This document shows positions 36,600 to 49,935 of a stretch of 64,000 nt of DNA, piece by piece. Source of the stretch: Reticulitermes lucifugus (lineage: Eukaryota; Arthropoda; Insecta; Blattodea; Rhinotermitidae); assembly GCA_026260175.1 (NCBI GenBank), contig JAKCWW010000298.1:1-64000 (forward strand), written 5' to 3'. A model generated the notes under the pieces. It did not search any database and had not been told where the DNA came from. It saw nothing but the letters and a program-made list of their open reading frames with translations. A program made the position numbers and the translations under genes. Position 1 is the first letter of the stretch. Each line of letters begins with the position of its first letter.

Positions 36600-36920
36600 T
36601 TTGGTACGTCTGGGTGAACTGGCAATGTACTCCGCAAACACAAAAATTTTAGCTGGAAAACCTGATAGACAGAAACCAGCTGGTAGACCTGGATGTAGAT
36701 AGGTGAATAATATTAATGGGAAATGTATAAAGTAATATGCTATGTTGTGGGATGGAAGTAATTCACTTATTGTAGCACAATCTGAATATTTTGTCTTTAA
36801 GCACGATAATGAAATTTTGAGTTCCATACAGACGAGGAACATATTGATCATATATGCCACTATTAGCTGCCCTAAAACTTTCAGCTTGTCTAGTTACTTA
36901 GTTGCTTACTTAGTTACTGG
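36600..36920 (+). mobile_element. LINE 3'-end fragment, decayed
   Basis: Reads ILAGKPDRQKPAGRPGCR, then NNINGKCIK, aligning with the LVGRTEGRRPLGRPRLRW-EDNIK tail of the 34.5-kb copy, and ends in a TAGTTACTTAGTTGCTTAC-type tail. Stops interrupt it. Confidence 0.55.
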
Positions 36921-37595
36921 AAATATAATTTAGTTATCAGAAACTGAAAGTATGTACTTTGCATTCATAGAGATAAATACACTGACATTTTGAATATGGT
37001 TCTGAGAAAGGAACAGGTTCCTACGAAGCTTACAAATCGTCGTCAGAATATCTTCGATTCCGAAAGTCTGCTCATCTGCTTGGAGAATCCCCGTCATACT
37101 TTGAGACAATCGGAGATCAATAAATTGCAAATAAGAAAACGGGCTCTCAATTTTGGGAGAGGATTTAATTGTTCAATAGTCAAGAGTCCTACAGGTTGAC
37201 TCACTTGCTGCTAGGATCATAACTGTTCACTGAAGGTAAAGAAGTGCTGACGAATCGCAGCGACACAGACGGGTAGCTGATGTGGCAGCGCGTGTGAATG
37301 AGACCCAACTTAAAAGCTAAACCTTGTATCCGTCCTATGAGTGAGGGAGTTATTCAAATATGTACAGGTACTCCGATACTGCAATGCTTGCTGTGAAATA
37401 TATGGGCTTCGTTATCAGAAGACTTGTGACGCAGGGTCCTTATGTAGGTTACATTTCTAATGAAAGAGTGTCGCGGTGCTCAGGACAATATTTGGACCCA
37501 CCAAGAAATATAAAAGTAAGTGGATGATGCAGAAAATTATTTGATGAAGGACTTCATAATTTTTATGTTTCCATTAACCAAGTTAGAGTGAATAA
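36921..37595. other. No gene seen
   Basis: Short frames only. Confidence 0.5.
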
Positions 37596-37599
37596 ATAC

Positions 37600-37765
37600 A
37601 AAACTGATCTCTAAACCCACAAGGAAAGCGATTACTCAGACACGCAAAGGAGAGTACAATATTAGAATAAATCTTGGAAATACGTATAAAGTAGGTCTAC
37701 GTTCACATCTTTCAAATAGCTTGGATTAGGTCAAATCGCAAACACGGAAAATACCTTAAAGTGTT
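37600..37765 (+). mobile_element. Possible LINE 3'-end fragment
   Basis: YNIRINLGNTYKVG resembles DNIKINLQEVGCG of the better LINE copy. Weak, with no tail. Confidence 0.3.
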
Positions 37766-37823
37766 GCAAATGTGAGAACTACATTGACTGGTTATAATGG
37801 CAGTACTTCTTTAGGAGACCCGT

Positions 37824-38062
37824 GGGGCCGTGCCATGGCTCAGGCGGTTAGTGGCCAGCCTCTCACCGCGGAGGCCCGGGTTCGATCCCGGGTCGGTTCA
37901 TGTGGGATTTGTGGTGGACAAAGTGGCAATGGGACAGGTTTTTCTCCGAGTACTTGGGTCTTCCTCTGTCAATTTCATTCCACCATTAAAATGGAAAACA
38001 CAATAAGCTTTCAAGGCTGCGGTGCGTCCCTATCATCTGCTACGGGGCCCTTCAGTAATAAT
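37824..38062 (+). mobile_element. SINE-A, full-length-like
   Basis: tRNA-derived head: the A box lies in CCATGGCTCAGGCGGTTAG and the B box in GGTTCGATCCC. The body GTGGGATTTGTGGTGGACAA follows, then TTTTTCTCCGAGTACTTGGG, and the end GGCTGCGGTGCGTCC...GGGGCCCTTCAGTAATAATA. The pol III promoter boxes look intact, unlike those of the 63-kb copy. A 122-codon frame across it is a by-product. Confidence 0.87.
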
Positions 38063-38879
38063 AGGAGACCTGTGAATGTTGATAGTTTCGTAATAAGATA
38101 TATCTGTTTACATTGTTACCATCACAGATGTCACTTTTAGGTAGCATTATTTGCATATGTGAACATGTTCATGCTTATTACATATGCGAACCTGTTATAG
38201 TGTCAGTAGTAGGCCCGGACCTGGGTCAAAGTGTGGGAGTGACGTAGTGCTAGCACTAGGCAAGTGTAAACAGATAATACATTACTGGAGTTGAATGTGG
38301 ATCCAAGGCCGACAGGTGTCTTACATCAACATCATTGTTTTACTTACAGTTTTGGATTAACTTACAGGACTACCTTGATGCTTTTCCTTTTGTGGAATTC
38401 CAATAAGCTTCGTTGTTGCGCTGTCAGCTCAGATATTGTGTCATAACAGTGACTTAATGTTCCTTTCACATGAACGTCCTCTCATATCCACCTATACCCC
38501 AAAGTACACTTCCTGCCACGCCGAAACTGATTACTTAATGTTCTGCGACAATAGCAGGGTTATTATTCCGCAGTTAGTTACGGACATTTACATTATCTGA
38601 CATAGGCCTCTATGTAATATACGGGACACAAAACGTCATGCTCAGGTGGTTACAATTCCTGCCTCCTAATCAGGATATTCTAAAGTTATAGTGAGAAACA
38701 ACGTTTTGGTAACAAGGCTTTTCACATTTTCCAACAGAAATTACAGAAATAGTTCTGTTAATAAATTAATGAGAACATAATTACTTCATTTTACATTCTT
38801 TCAAAATCGTCTTGCATAGTACTGCTTTGTTCTTTTAGATTTCCTGAGGATAATGTTTTTGGAATTTCTCACTTTTAAG
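38063..38879. other. No gene seen
   Basis: Nothing recognised. Confidence 0.5.
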
Positions 38880-39185
38880 ATGCATACTTCTTATACTGCC
38901 CACCTCATTCTCTTTAACTTAGCGGTGTTATGTGTATTGTAAAATGTATGAAGCTCTTTAGTGTGTAATTGTATCCATTTTCTAGTTGTTTTGTACATTT
39001 TCAACTGCATATTAACTATTTTAAACTTTAAGTTTTTTAACATATTTCGCCTTAAAATGTTTAGTTTAAGGTATTCTAGGTTGCCATACGTCGGTATGTC
39101 TGTACGTTCAACGACCTGAAGCTGAAACATAATTCCTTCATAGAGCACAGCAAAAGAGACATTTCCGTCTTTGACATAAATATTT
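38880..39185 (-). mobile_element. LINE 3'-end fragment, minus strand
   Basis: The end of a 130-codon minus frame reads TRKWIQLHTKELHTFYNTHN, then AKLKRMRWA. This lines up with the GEWRRLHNEKL...YSSPNII..IKSRRMRWAG stretch of the LINE tail. The preceding AVLYEGIMFQLQVVE sits where VLYGCETWSL normally lies. Decayed, and only this piece remains. Confidence 0.5.
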
Positions 39186-42100
39186 GTTTGCACTGCTGCG
39201 CCCGAAATGCGAAACGCTGCAGAGGGAAACACTGACTTGCTTAACAGGAAGGCACATGTTACACAGTCAGTAACGCCATACACAGTCGTTCCTTCGTGTG
39301 AAAGTTAACCAAATTCTCTGTCCAATACGTAGTAAAAAGTCAACTGCTGCGTCATTATTGCAACGATAATGGCTGAAGAGTCAAGTCTTTACCTCCAGAG
39401 AAACTGGTAAATAACTTTGAAAATTTTATGTCATTTTTATTTTCCTCACCATCTCTATTCACAATCGGCTCTGAGATTATTTTCCGTGTAAATCGCCTAA
39501 AATAAAATATTGTTTTCCATAAGTGTGCCTTAATATTTTGCTTTTTAAATAAACGTTAATGTTCTAAAATGTTTTACTTTATTTTTACACCAAAATATTA
39601 CACTTTTATTTTATAGCGGTCCCGAGACATTTCATGTTTAGTCAAAAGCGTTCGACATACGTATATAAGACTCTGAAGACCACTGCACCACGCATCCACC
39701 TCAGATTTTCGCACCACCAATATGTTTAGATTATTCGTAGTATGAAATTAAAGTGAAAATTCTTTTTCGCTTCTAGGACGACATCTATACGACGTACTGA
39801 GAGACTAATATTACAATAATATATTTTTTGTTCTAAAATCAGGATAAACATGATAATCAGACATCTTAGAAATACACATGTTGAAAACCGGAACTGTTGT
39901 AGCGAAATTCCAAGTATCTAATCGTGTTCATGTGAGATATGCATAAGAACAATCTTAATTAATTTACTGCACTCTATGAACCCCATTTGAGTACGGCGGT
40001 TTCTAGACAAACAAAATTATTGTTAGTAGCAGAAATCTAGTTGCGGCTAGCTGTGTTTTCTCCGGGCTATATGGGAAAGGACTTTATCACGAAGTTACAC
40101 AGTCTGTTTCTGCGTTCTCTTGGCTTGTGTCCAGTTTTGATTACAGGATACCGGCAATGGACTGTGAGAGCCAGATCGGATGTTGTCCTTTCCTCCACTG
40201 ATTACGTCACAACTTGATGAGGTCGGATGTGCGCGTTGAGTTCCAGACAAAATAATTCCGTGACAAGGTCTGGCCACAGAGCAAACAAGAGCCCTTGGTA
40301 AAGGTCACATTGAAATATGTTGCATAAGATGACGTGCTGGTATGCAATTTGTATTATCAGTGTTCAGTGTTATTGTTGCTGTTACTCTTGCTGTTCTGTT
40401 GTTCTTATTCTCCTTCTTTTTCTTCAACTTATAATTGTGTACTATCTTTTCCTTCTTTTACACTTAACTTTTAATTAAAATGTATTTGAATGATTTTTTA
40501 AATTTTTGTTACTGGATTTGTTTTCTTCTTGATATAGTTTTTTCTTCTTCTGCTTGGGCTGCCTTTACACAGGTAACTAGCCATTAGATTGTTGAGTCAG
40601 GACGTAAGCATTCAAAGAAATTAATTGCTGTTATTACTGTTGTTGTTGTTGTTGCGAAATTTGAGGTTCTCCCAGCGGTGCTGATGAAGGCTGAAATCTT
40701 GTGGGATATGACTCCATGTCTGTTGGTCAATAGTGATCCAAATTAAGGAGCAGCTTGCTGTCTCAGTTTGAACTTGCTCAGCGTTCTAATGAAAGTCGTA
40801 GCGCCAAAAAAAGCGTTCCAAGAAACAAGCAGTTACACTTAACTTTTTCAATAACCCATTTACTAAAACGTATTTCGTAAATATTCCAACATCTCACAAA
40901 CGTTTTCTTGATAATGAGTATCGTGAATGTAAACCTTAATATTTTCATGATTTATTCGTCTTGCAAGCGCAATATAAATATGAATTACATAGGACTTGGG
41001 GAGAAAAATGGGAACACTGGAATGAAAAGTATTGTTTATTAGCAATTTTGTGACCTAAAGAGATAAATTGATTTTTGACATTTTATAAGACGAAATTTGG
41101 GATGCTGAATTTCAGTTGTTCCAAACATTTTTCATTACATTTTCTATACATATTAATTCATCTGACATGCAAAATATTTATGCTAATATTTGTTTATTTG
41201 TAATTCATGCTTACTTCAACACACACTAATAAAAGCTGGCTTACGCAACAGGAACTACTCCGCACACAAATTGTTCTGTTAAAACTTCCTACATGGAAGG
41301 AAGAGGCCAAAACTGAAACTGCGATATCCGGCAGTTGAATTACGGACTGTTACTAACGCTATACCTTAATTGATGGTATGAAACGTGATTGAATGTCAAT
41401 ATTGTATTTCTGCTTGCATACCATCAGCGTGCTAATGATGATTGCATAGAGATATGTACAGGAATGCTTTGTAATCGCTTCTGATTGCGTGCTCAAAACG
41501 GCTCAACGACGTCAGTTCCTGTTAGGACAATACAAGAGCAGAGTTCCAAGTGAACCAATACAGAGGTAGTTACACAAATGCATAACTTTGGAAATATAAA
41601 TGAAGACTAAAAGCAACTATACTTATAATCGATTCACTGACTTGAAATCTTTAGGCTGCCTAGGAAAATAAAACTTTCTCCTTTCTAGTTTTAGAAACAT
41701 ATTGCAGTGATAAAATGAAATATGAGAAAATGGACAACATAGTACTACCGTAACGAATGAACCACATTACAAGCCTCCAGAGAATCACAATACCAACAGC
41801 ACAACAGACACTATCTAGATCGCAGTGTCAAGAGACTAGTCTACAGTCAAACAAGCACGATGGCACCGTCAACACTGTTAGTGTCACCAGCATGATATTC
41901 TGGAAACGGCTAGAGGAAATTCTTGGCAGGTTGACCTGAATGCTGTCCCATGACAAATCGCAAATAATACGGAATTAGTGGAAATTGTTAGAATCAGTTT
42001 AACTAGCTACGGTACAACCTGCCTAAATCGAAATTTCAATGGACACAAAAAATTTGTTCTTTTTAAATTGATATCCTGCTTACAATTTCATACTCTATAG

Positions 42101-43639
42101 AAACGTCTGCTTATTGAAAATGTACTCTACGCACTTTGTCCTATGACATGCCAAAATGTGCTGAAGACTACGTAAGAGTAATTATATACATTGCTTCTTT
42201 AGTCCTCCATTCTTGTCCCCACTTTTCCTTAATATTCATGTGTTTCCCTTCTTTCTTCACCTTATTCCCCCATTGCATCTACCCCTACAGTCTATTCCAG
42301 TATGCATAATTTCCGTATCGACTTACTTTTTTATCAATAGGAATAAATCCATACATATTTGTGACAAGTATTTTCCTTCCAAGTCAAATTCCTGGAAACT
42401 TAGTACCACCAAAGTTTTGTCCTTCAGGCAAATCGTTTTAACGTTCTTGGTTTTCGTTCATGGAATCATTGGAGTATGCTGAGAGAAAAAATTTATTTTA
42501 AAACATTTTATTGAATAGGCTACATTTCACAATTTTGTTTTCAAAAATCTTTATTTGGTAGAATTAGGAAATTAAAAAAAAAACTTGAATGAAGGTTGGT
42601 CCACTTCGTACAGTGAAAAAATATATTTAATGCGGACTAATACTGGGCCTCTGTTTATATGTGTCGCCGTTCGTGCTAAAACTTTATAAAAGGGGAAATT
42701 TTCCGCTTACATATTCTCAGAATTTTCTTTTGATCTTTCACCAACACCGAAAAGAGATATGTCTCCGCATTACAAGCCCGAAGCGACCCAGTGTCCCTGA
42801 AGACGCTGAACTTCAAGAAAGACAGCCGGGTCATAACCTGTAAGAGGTGCATTCACCTGGGCTTTCAACGGTGATGAGTGACGCGAGACGAGGTACAGTA
42901 CTTGGCTTAAAGGCGACAGCGTCTGCTGCTGAGAATAGGTATAAACCTCAGAAACAGGAAGTAACCTGGGGAAGAAAAAATTACACATTGAGGACCTTCA
43001 TATTCTGCACTCTAAGTACTATATTAGGGAGAAGAAGTCAGACAGACGAGATGAACATAACATGTTTGAAGCATGTGTCTGTGGGAAATACTCACACATT
43101 TTGTAGACGATATAACGGAGTGAGAACAATGGACAGCCGTAGGTGGGATATGAACATTGAAACTTTGGAACTTAAGTAACTGTAATGTAACGATCTGAAT
43201 TGGATTCAACTGATTCCTAGCGCCTTCCTGTGAGATTTTGAAGGATATGACCAATATTCAATTCGAGCAAGGAAATAATCTCTTGACAATTTGAACAGTA
43301 ATATACTTCCGAAGGAAAAATCCAAACCATGACGGGGTATTTGTTATTTAGTCCGTTAATACTTCTCGTGTGTTCCTTCATTTGATGACGCTTTCTGAAT
43401 TTAGTAAGTTATGCAGTGTCAATTTTTTTAAAACAGTGTATTGAAATGAGCAGACCTCTACGGATAGAAGCGGTATTACTTTTGCTGCAATTTCCTACAG
43501 AAACTGAGGAAACCAACTGCAAAGCTTAGTGAGAACAAAGGGTCCTTTAGCCGAGAGACGAACCCGGAATCTGTCTAGCACAAATCTTCTTTAACAAGCC
43601 GCTGTCTTTATTTCGGTTACGTGAAATTAACCGAATAAA
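39186..43639. other. No gene seen
   Basis: 4.4 kb with unrecognised short frames, the longest 110 codons at 42847-43179. No repeat family identified. Confidence 0.55.
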
Positions 43640-43825
43640 GGTAAAGTAAATTGTTGCCCCTGTGCACGCCATGAAGGCAGATGCGAGATGCAGTTGTAGA
43701 GCTCTACTTATTCATAACCCTAGCACTAGGCGGAGGTAAGTAGTCAGCTTTAGGCCCCGGCCGCTTTTCCCACAGGAAGAAAGCCCCTAATATCCATTGA
43801 ATAGTAAGCTGAGATTCCTCTTTTC
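43640..43825 (-). mobile_element. SINE-B fragment, minus strand
   Basis: Shares GCCATGAAGGC, the TAGAGCTCTACT region, CCGGCCGCTTTTCCCACAGG and CCTAATATCCATTG with the 12.2-kb SINE-B. The tRNA head is missing. Confidence 0.5.
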
Positions 43826-45984
43826 CGGTCTTATCAGAAACGGCTTTTGGATAAGCCCGTATGCCGAAAAAAGAAGCTGGTGATGAAAGTTGTGATCCAT
43901 GAACGGAAGTCCAAAAAAAAAAGAGGACAAACAAAATGGCGTTTGAAGGAGACCAAAGTGGGAATGAAGACAGGTGAACGACCCGATTAGCAGTTAATGA
44001 AAGGGGACTTGTAAAGGAAACCTTACCATATTGGTAAACGAGACAGAATAGTGAATGAGCCATATCACTCAGTTTCAAAAAGTTCCATAGCAGTGTTTCT
44101 CAAACCGTAGCCCTCAGATTTACTACACAGTGTCCGGGCAGGTTTTTGATATGGATCATTTTGGACAAAGAAAATAGTTACCGCATACATTAAATCATTA
44201 ATTTTCAAATACTGATTAAAATGGAAAATTAACAAATTTATAAAAAAGAATAATTAAATAGCACGTGACCTTGTTTGCGAACGGCAGTCATTTTGTTGAT
44301 ACGAGTATTTGTAAGTTTTCGTAACGTTTGAATACATTACCAATTATAAAATTACGACTCACAAATTAGTAACAAAGAATGGCTGTAGCTCCTCGTTGTG
44401 AATACCACAGTTTTTCTTCTGCATTTTGCAGGCAGAATTGTGAGATCTGTCATCAAGACAGCAATACATAAGATTTCGTGTTTCCGCAGCTGCGAAGAAT
44501 CGTGTTTTATTTTCCGGATTATGGCGCCGTGTAATCTAATAGGACGACGCCAAATTCTACCTTCAAGAAGCAGGAATTATTTTCTACAGGAACAGTGCTA
44601 CACACCTACTAGAAGTAGCAGAGAAAATGTAAGAGGAAGTGATCAAGAAAAGCTACAACCATGTTGGAAAATTATACTTACCTTATGTGCACGTAAGGGC
44701 CTTAAGAATATTCTATAGTTATCTAACCACACACAGGCTAGTTACTGCTCTTGGTTCAGAGAATATTAGACACCAGCACTGTGAGTTATAGAACAGAGAA
44801 TTCAAAGTATTAGATGGGTCTCTTCCATCGCGATCGGATCCAATCTATCATGCGTCTGATGCTTTCGTTTTGACTCATTTTTTTTGTGAATGTCATATCA
44901 CTATTTTAGACTCATTTTTCAACTGGTTATCTAGTAAAGTACGTAATTCCATTTGGACCTATGTGTTCAACATTCTATTTTTGCCCTTCTGAAATTAATT
45001 TACTGCCGTTGTTAATATATTTCATTTTGTTACTTTAGATAAGTGTTAATTCTTACATCGCTGCGTTAATTCACAATTAAATTTCTTTGACACTGATATT
45101 CATTACCTACTGTTTGCACTTCATGCGCCTGGTTTGTAGTAGTTCTCCCTTGGTGTAATGTATAGATCCATTATGTGACCATTACATGTTTCGTGATGAT
45201 TCAGTACATTAACTGAAGGAAGGGCAGAACTCCCGTGGGGAACAAATGGACAGCCCACCTGCTGCGTTGTTTCGAGAATATCGTAAACCAGGTCCGAAAA
45301 ATGCACGATAGACAGAAGTGTCCGATGTTTCCTGTAATAGCAAAATAAACGAGTTCTGCCCGAAGCATGAGACAAAGTCAGCTCATCCGAATTTTTAACA
45401 TTTTGGCGATATTCATTACCCCAGTTTATATTCATAATACTTGCTCCTTTACACAGTCTTGTGCAACGTTCTTTTCTGTATCTTACTCGGGAAGTCATGG
45501 GTTGTCTCAGCTCGGAGGCTGACTACTCAGAGAGATATGTTTCGTGGTTTACCTCAGTCTTTCCAGGAACATTCTGGGATAGTACGTCAAGATTCGTAAC
45601 CTTCTCTTCTACTCAGATTCTTCTCAATACACAAACCACCCTATTATTGACGCCATTTTTATGTGATGAAATGAACCATATATAAATGAAACATAAGCAA
45701 TTAATTTTCAAAGGCGCTGCTCTCTATAGACTCCTATGCGTAGATAAAGTACCACAATTATTTTGAATTTTAGACGTTCAAAATTTCTCCTTGTGACGGC
45801 GGTAACTTGAACGACGTGATTGTTACGACGTGTTATATTATCATGACCTTGAATGGGTTGCCCTTCTTCCTCTGGCACACACATATTAGGTAATGTTTGT
45901 CTTAAATTAGTTGTATTATATTCCGGTGTATGGACATTTAGTTCTCTGTTTACTTCTCTGCCATCTATCGTACTAATCCCTGAT
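43826..45984. other. No gene seen
   Basis: A frame at 44398-44718 includes FRIMAPCNLIGRR, which I have seen as a by-product of dispersed insect repeats. A 125-codon minus frame at 45121-45498 is unrecognised. Neither is supported as a gene. Confidence 0.45.
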
Positions 45985-46095
45985 ATGAATGTACGCAGGC
46001 TTTATTAGAGCTGCATTGATTTGGCTCAAGATGGGGGAAGTAAGGGGCGTTTGAGTATAACAAAGTGCCGTCAGGTTCCATAAGGACGGAAGTTT
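45985..46095 (+). mobile_element. LINE 3'-end scrap
   Basis: GCATTGATTTGGCTCAAGAT...GGGGCGTTTGAGTATAAC...CAGGTTCCATAAGGACGG aligns with the last 110 bp of the LINE at 21 kb (LAQDRD.W.AFV and the GGGTTCCATAAAAT end). Confidence 0.5.
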
Positions 46096-48520
46096 ATTGT
46101 CCGCCCGATAATATACAAATATTTAAACAAACTGCCTGATTTATGAAGTCAGTTGTATAGATTATTACATTAGGTATAGTGTAAAAACAGAAAATTAAAT
46201 GCAGTTCAAGGTTAAGGAACAGTGGGCCAAATACAAAACAATTTTTCTGAATGTCAGGAACTTTGGTAATTATTATTTGGAGCGAAACAGGTGCGTCATA
46301 TTGCCCAAGATTCACCACCACCATTCATCACGGAAACCAATATGATATCAGACTGTCCGCAGCTGTTGTACCCACACTTATCCGACTGCAGCAATTCCAA
46401 AACATTCTTCAAATGTAAGGCAGGTTAATACTGGGTTTTACAGGAAATCGATATTTGTTACTGGAAATATTCCTTTATGTGTGAATACACTGTTGCAGTC
46501 TGGTGTCCCCAGTATTCTTAGCTTATTTTCTATTTATGACAAAATTTCTTCTTAAGTAAGCGCATTGTTAACACCGGATATTCCACAAAACCAGTCTCTC
46601 TTTGAAATGAAATGTTCATACATGTGTCGACTAAGTGCACGGATGTGTTCCATAAAATTATCTTTTCTCACACAATTTATGTAAACAGGTTTTTGATAAC
46701 AACTACTTCAGACTTCTCACAAAAAATTAGTACAATAAATTATAAGTAAGACATTTGCCACAGTACCATGGACTTGACTCATGTAACTGGTTAATAAGAC
46801 TAAAACGGTGGGAAAGGGGCTTTCTGACCATTACAAGTTTTCAGTTGCATAAGCCATGAAGAGAAAATAATTACTTTGAAAAGCTGCAAAAAGTCAGTTT
46901 TCAGATTATAAAGAACACATCTAACAAAAAACACACTCTTAAATTTAGATTGTATACTGTATTTGTTGAATACACGAAAAATTCTTTCGTTTGTATTATT
47001 CTCATTGCATCGATGTTGTTAACAGGGTACTTGAGCTTAAAAAAAACAACAAAATTGGCAAGTAGCAGCTAAACAAATTATCCGAAAAAGAGGCTGATTA
47101 TTGATTAAAATTTAGAGTTTTTTCTTTAAAAATGTGGTTCTAGTAAGTTAATATGCAGAGATTTTCCATAAAGAGCTGCTTTCCATGTAAAATGATCATA
47201 CGTTCTGTAATTACCGATACTTTAAGCTGTTAGCCTATCCATATAATACAATCGCAAACAACACTTCTACTATGAAGATGAAGACTGTAGGTTTCGCTTA
47301 AGCGTTGGTAAATTTCTGTGAGATTCAAAGCCTCACATCAATGAAATAACATTCTTCATATTCATGGAAAATATTACACATAAATAAAGCGTTAAAACAT
47401 GCGATATATAAAGCGAATCCTTAATTTCCTTCCACTCCACCGTCTCCAGAAAGCTGACAACGAAAGTGGAAAAAGTGTAAAATTTATTTCAGAAAAACAT
47501 CACTTTGTTTTGATGAGATTAAAGGATGCTATAATGCTTATTTAGCACGCGTGTCTGTTCTCGTCATTGCCTCTCTAAATTTCTGTGTATAATTCTTATA
47601 GCTAAGAATGGCTGTGATGTAGGGGAACTGGAGAAGAAACACTTTATAAAATTTGTAAATAAGAATTAGATACTTGAGAAGATGTTTGTATTTTAAGCAT
47701 GTATAAGCACTTTGGCATGTAGCGAAATGTTTCAAAAAGCAATTTAATTAACCGAAGCTAAATTGAAGTCAAAATGACGGCGGGTGGGTAATGCTTTTTT
47801 GAGCAGAGAGAGAGGAGAGATTATTTTAACCTTCCTGTAATGTGAAATTTGTTCAAAAGTAATTTGTCGTAAGTTGCTTAGCGCAGAATACTGCACAACT
47901 GACAATATTATCATCAGTTGACTATACTTCTGAGGCCCGTTATCGCACTGCGTATGTGTCTTGACGTCTTTGTATTTGATTTAGATATGGCATGCGAAGA
48001 GCACCTTCACTGTTATTACGTACCACACCACATGGCTAAATAGTACGAAATGGCAAGATTGACCGCGTACGAGAGGAAGCCTGAATGACTCTGGTTGATG
48101 CAGCTGTCGCCACGTGAATATGAGTTCCACGACAGCTCTGGCAAGCAAATATTCCTGATGTTTAGGCAAAACACTTACAGTGGAACGCTTTGTGTGCAAT
48201 TTGGGAACTGAAATTTAACACAACGTACACTCTGTTGGCAGTTTCTGTGTTCGTATTTATTTCGGCCTGACACCAGTTCTTAACTGCAACAGTAACATAG
48301 ATTCAGATCAGAGAATGGCTTCCAGTGATAAATTAGGAATGAAGTGTAACGTATCGGCCGTACTTTGATGATAAAGTCTCTCCGTATGGAACACTTGAAT
48401 CAGTCGGATAATATAAAAACTAATTTTAACACTGAACACCCCGTTGTGTTTGTATATATTGCAAGGTATTTAGGATTCACCATCAACACAACTATTTATT
48501 ACGTATCAGCAAAGGATAAC
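46096..48520. other. No gene seen
   Basis: AT-rich; only short frames. Confidence 0.6.
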
Positions 48521-48563
48521 ACGGCTACATATTTCGACCACCAGGTGGTCATCTTCAGGCCAT
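48521..48563 (-). ncRNA. Hammerhead-like hairpin HH-1 (one of the two best copies)
   Basis: On the minus strand: ATGGC, CTGAAGA, T, stem GACCACC/GGTGGTC with almost no loop, GAAA, TATG, TA, GCCGT. ATGGC pairs with GCCGT (five pairs, one G-U) as stem I. The boxes CTGAAGA and GAAA are exact. A15.1-U16.1 can form a one-pair stem III and GTA is an allowed cleavage triplet. The single departure is the extra T after the first box. Confidence 0.5.
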
Positions 48564-48729
48564 TAAAGTACATAACTTTAAAATTATAGTTGCAAGATAG
48601 TTTTAGGTAGGTAGATTCAGACGTATATTTTTTGCTAATACATAATAAATAATTGTTTTAATTGAGAGTGATAACTACCTTGTAATTAAAATTAATACTA
48701 GATAGGTTTGTCTGCTGTGCTGACTGATA

Positions 48730-48935
48730 CTGTATACAAGCTCACCCTAGAACAGGCCTGAAGGCCGACAGGGGAGTAGAGGTATAGCTCGACTCTTTCT
48801 TTAAACTCAGCGCAAGATTGGGAGGGCCGATGTAGATGGATGTGGAAAATCTCGCCCCCCCCCCCGAGATTCGACCCCTTGACCGTCCAGCCCGTAGCGA
48901 GTCGCTATACTGACCGCTAAATTTCTTCTGGTATA
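48730..48935 (-). mobile_element. SINE-B, minus strand
   Basis: Shares CTCACCCTAGAACAGGCC with the 12.2-kb copy and has the tRNA-like head on the minus strand: AGCGACTCGCTACGGGCTGG, then a B box next to a poly-C run (read on +) at about 48861-48873. The body is shortened. Confidence 0.65.
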
Positions 48936-49849
48936 GAATTCTAAACACACTGCTTTATTACACTATGTGGCATCAGTATATAGTGTTTTATTTTTAATAT
49001 AATGCCCTCGGACTCGGCAGATTTCAGGACAGTCTGTTTCTAGATCCTTCCGCATGACGGGTCCCCCGCGTATTTCGTGGACAGACTCCTTCAGGCAACA
49101 TGTTTCCCCTCCTATGGAAATGCATTCTGCTTTCTTCTTTAACTTCGAGTTCAGTGCCACTCAGGGAAAGTCACTTGTCACAACTCCATGTCGTATTATA
49201 GTCCAACAGATTTACACCACTTCAACCCGCCACTCTTCGTTCTAGAGGACTTCTAGATTCATGCCTTGAACTCTGCAGAATTTCGTACCAAACAGCGTAT
49301 ACTGCAAGTCGTTTTCAGATAGAGAACAAATCTGCTATTTTTACAGTTGTTACTTCAAGTGTGAGGTGGTTACGGCATGTGAAAATGAAAAAAAAAATGC
49401 AGAATTTCAGGCGGAAAGCCACAATTACAGGTATCACTTAAAAAATCTTGACCTGGAAAATAAGGCAAAATATATAACGTTTGGAGACAAATATATCGTT
49501 AGGAAAAAATTTGATATTTCTGGCTCAAAATAAAGTCACCCGTCTTCTAAAACACGTCAGTGCTCTCCTCATTATGAAGGCTGGGATTTTCTTGACTCTA
49601 TGGGTAAGAATCTGTCAACCTTTCGAGTAGGCTAAGATTGTAATTATCGAATTCGTTTGTACAGTGTAGTCACTGAAATTTTTCTAGTTTAGGATCTTGA
49701 ATGCCTATACCTTGGTGATTTTAACTGACCGAACGTTCTCATTTATTTGAGAGGTACCTTGCTTCATTCATGGCTGGGTTACTGGCTGAAATAACTGATA
49801 TGATGTGTTTGATTTTCGAGAATCTAAAGTCGAAAGACGGGATAAAACC
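48936..49849. other. No gene seen
   Basis: Overlapping frames at 48963-49245 are unrecognised. Confidence 0.5.
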
Positions 49850-49935
49850 CTGGCATACATGAACGTAGATTTCTCCCAAACCTTCAACAAATTATCATGC
49901 GAAGTCCTCCCAATTAAAGTTGTGAGTTACAGCTG
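49850..49935 (+). mobile_element. LINE reverse-transcriptase scrap
   Basis: Reads AYMNVDFSQTFNKLS and then CEVLPIKVVSY, matching the YLDFSKAFDKVSHE.LL.KL.SYG motif of Jockey/CR1-group reverse transcriptases. About 28 codons are recognisable. Confidence 0.45.

Noticed and set aside
37772-38140. 122-codon plus frame
   Set aside because: Runs across the SINE-A copy; a by-product of its GC-rich head and body.
40680-40715. CTGATGAAGGCTGAAATC
   Set aside because: Both boxes are present but there is no stem II between them.
43704-44078. 124-codon minus frame
   Set aside because: Its end overlaps the SINE-B fragment and no protein family is recognised.
44398-44718. Apparent exon after a strong acceptor (TTTTGCAG)
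   Set aside because: Contains a stretch (FRIMAPCNLIGRR) that I associate with dispersed repeats, and no partner exon was found.
45121-45498. 125-codon minus frame
   Set aside because: No motif, no splice support and no family recognised.
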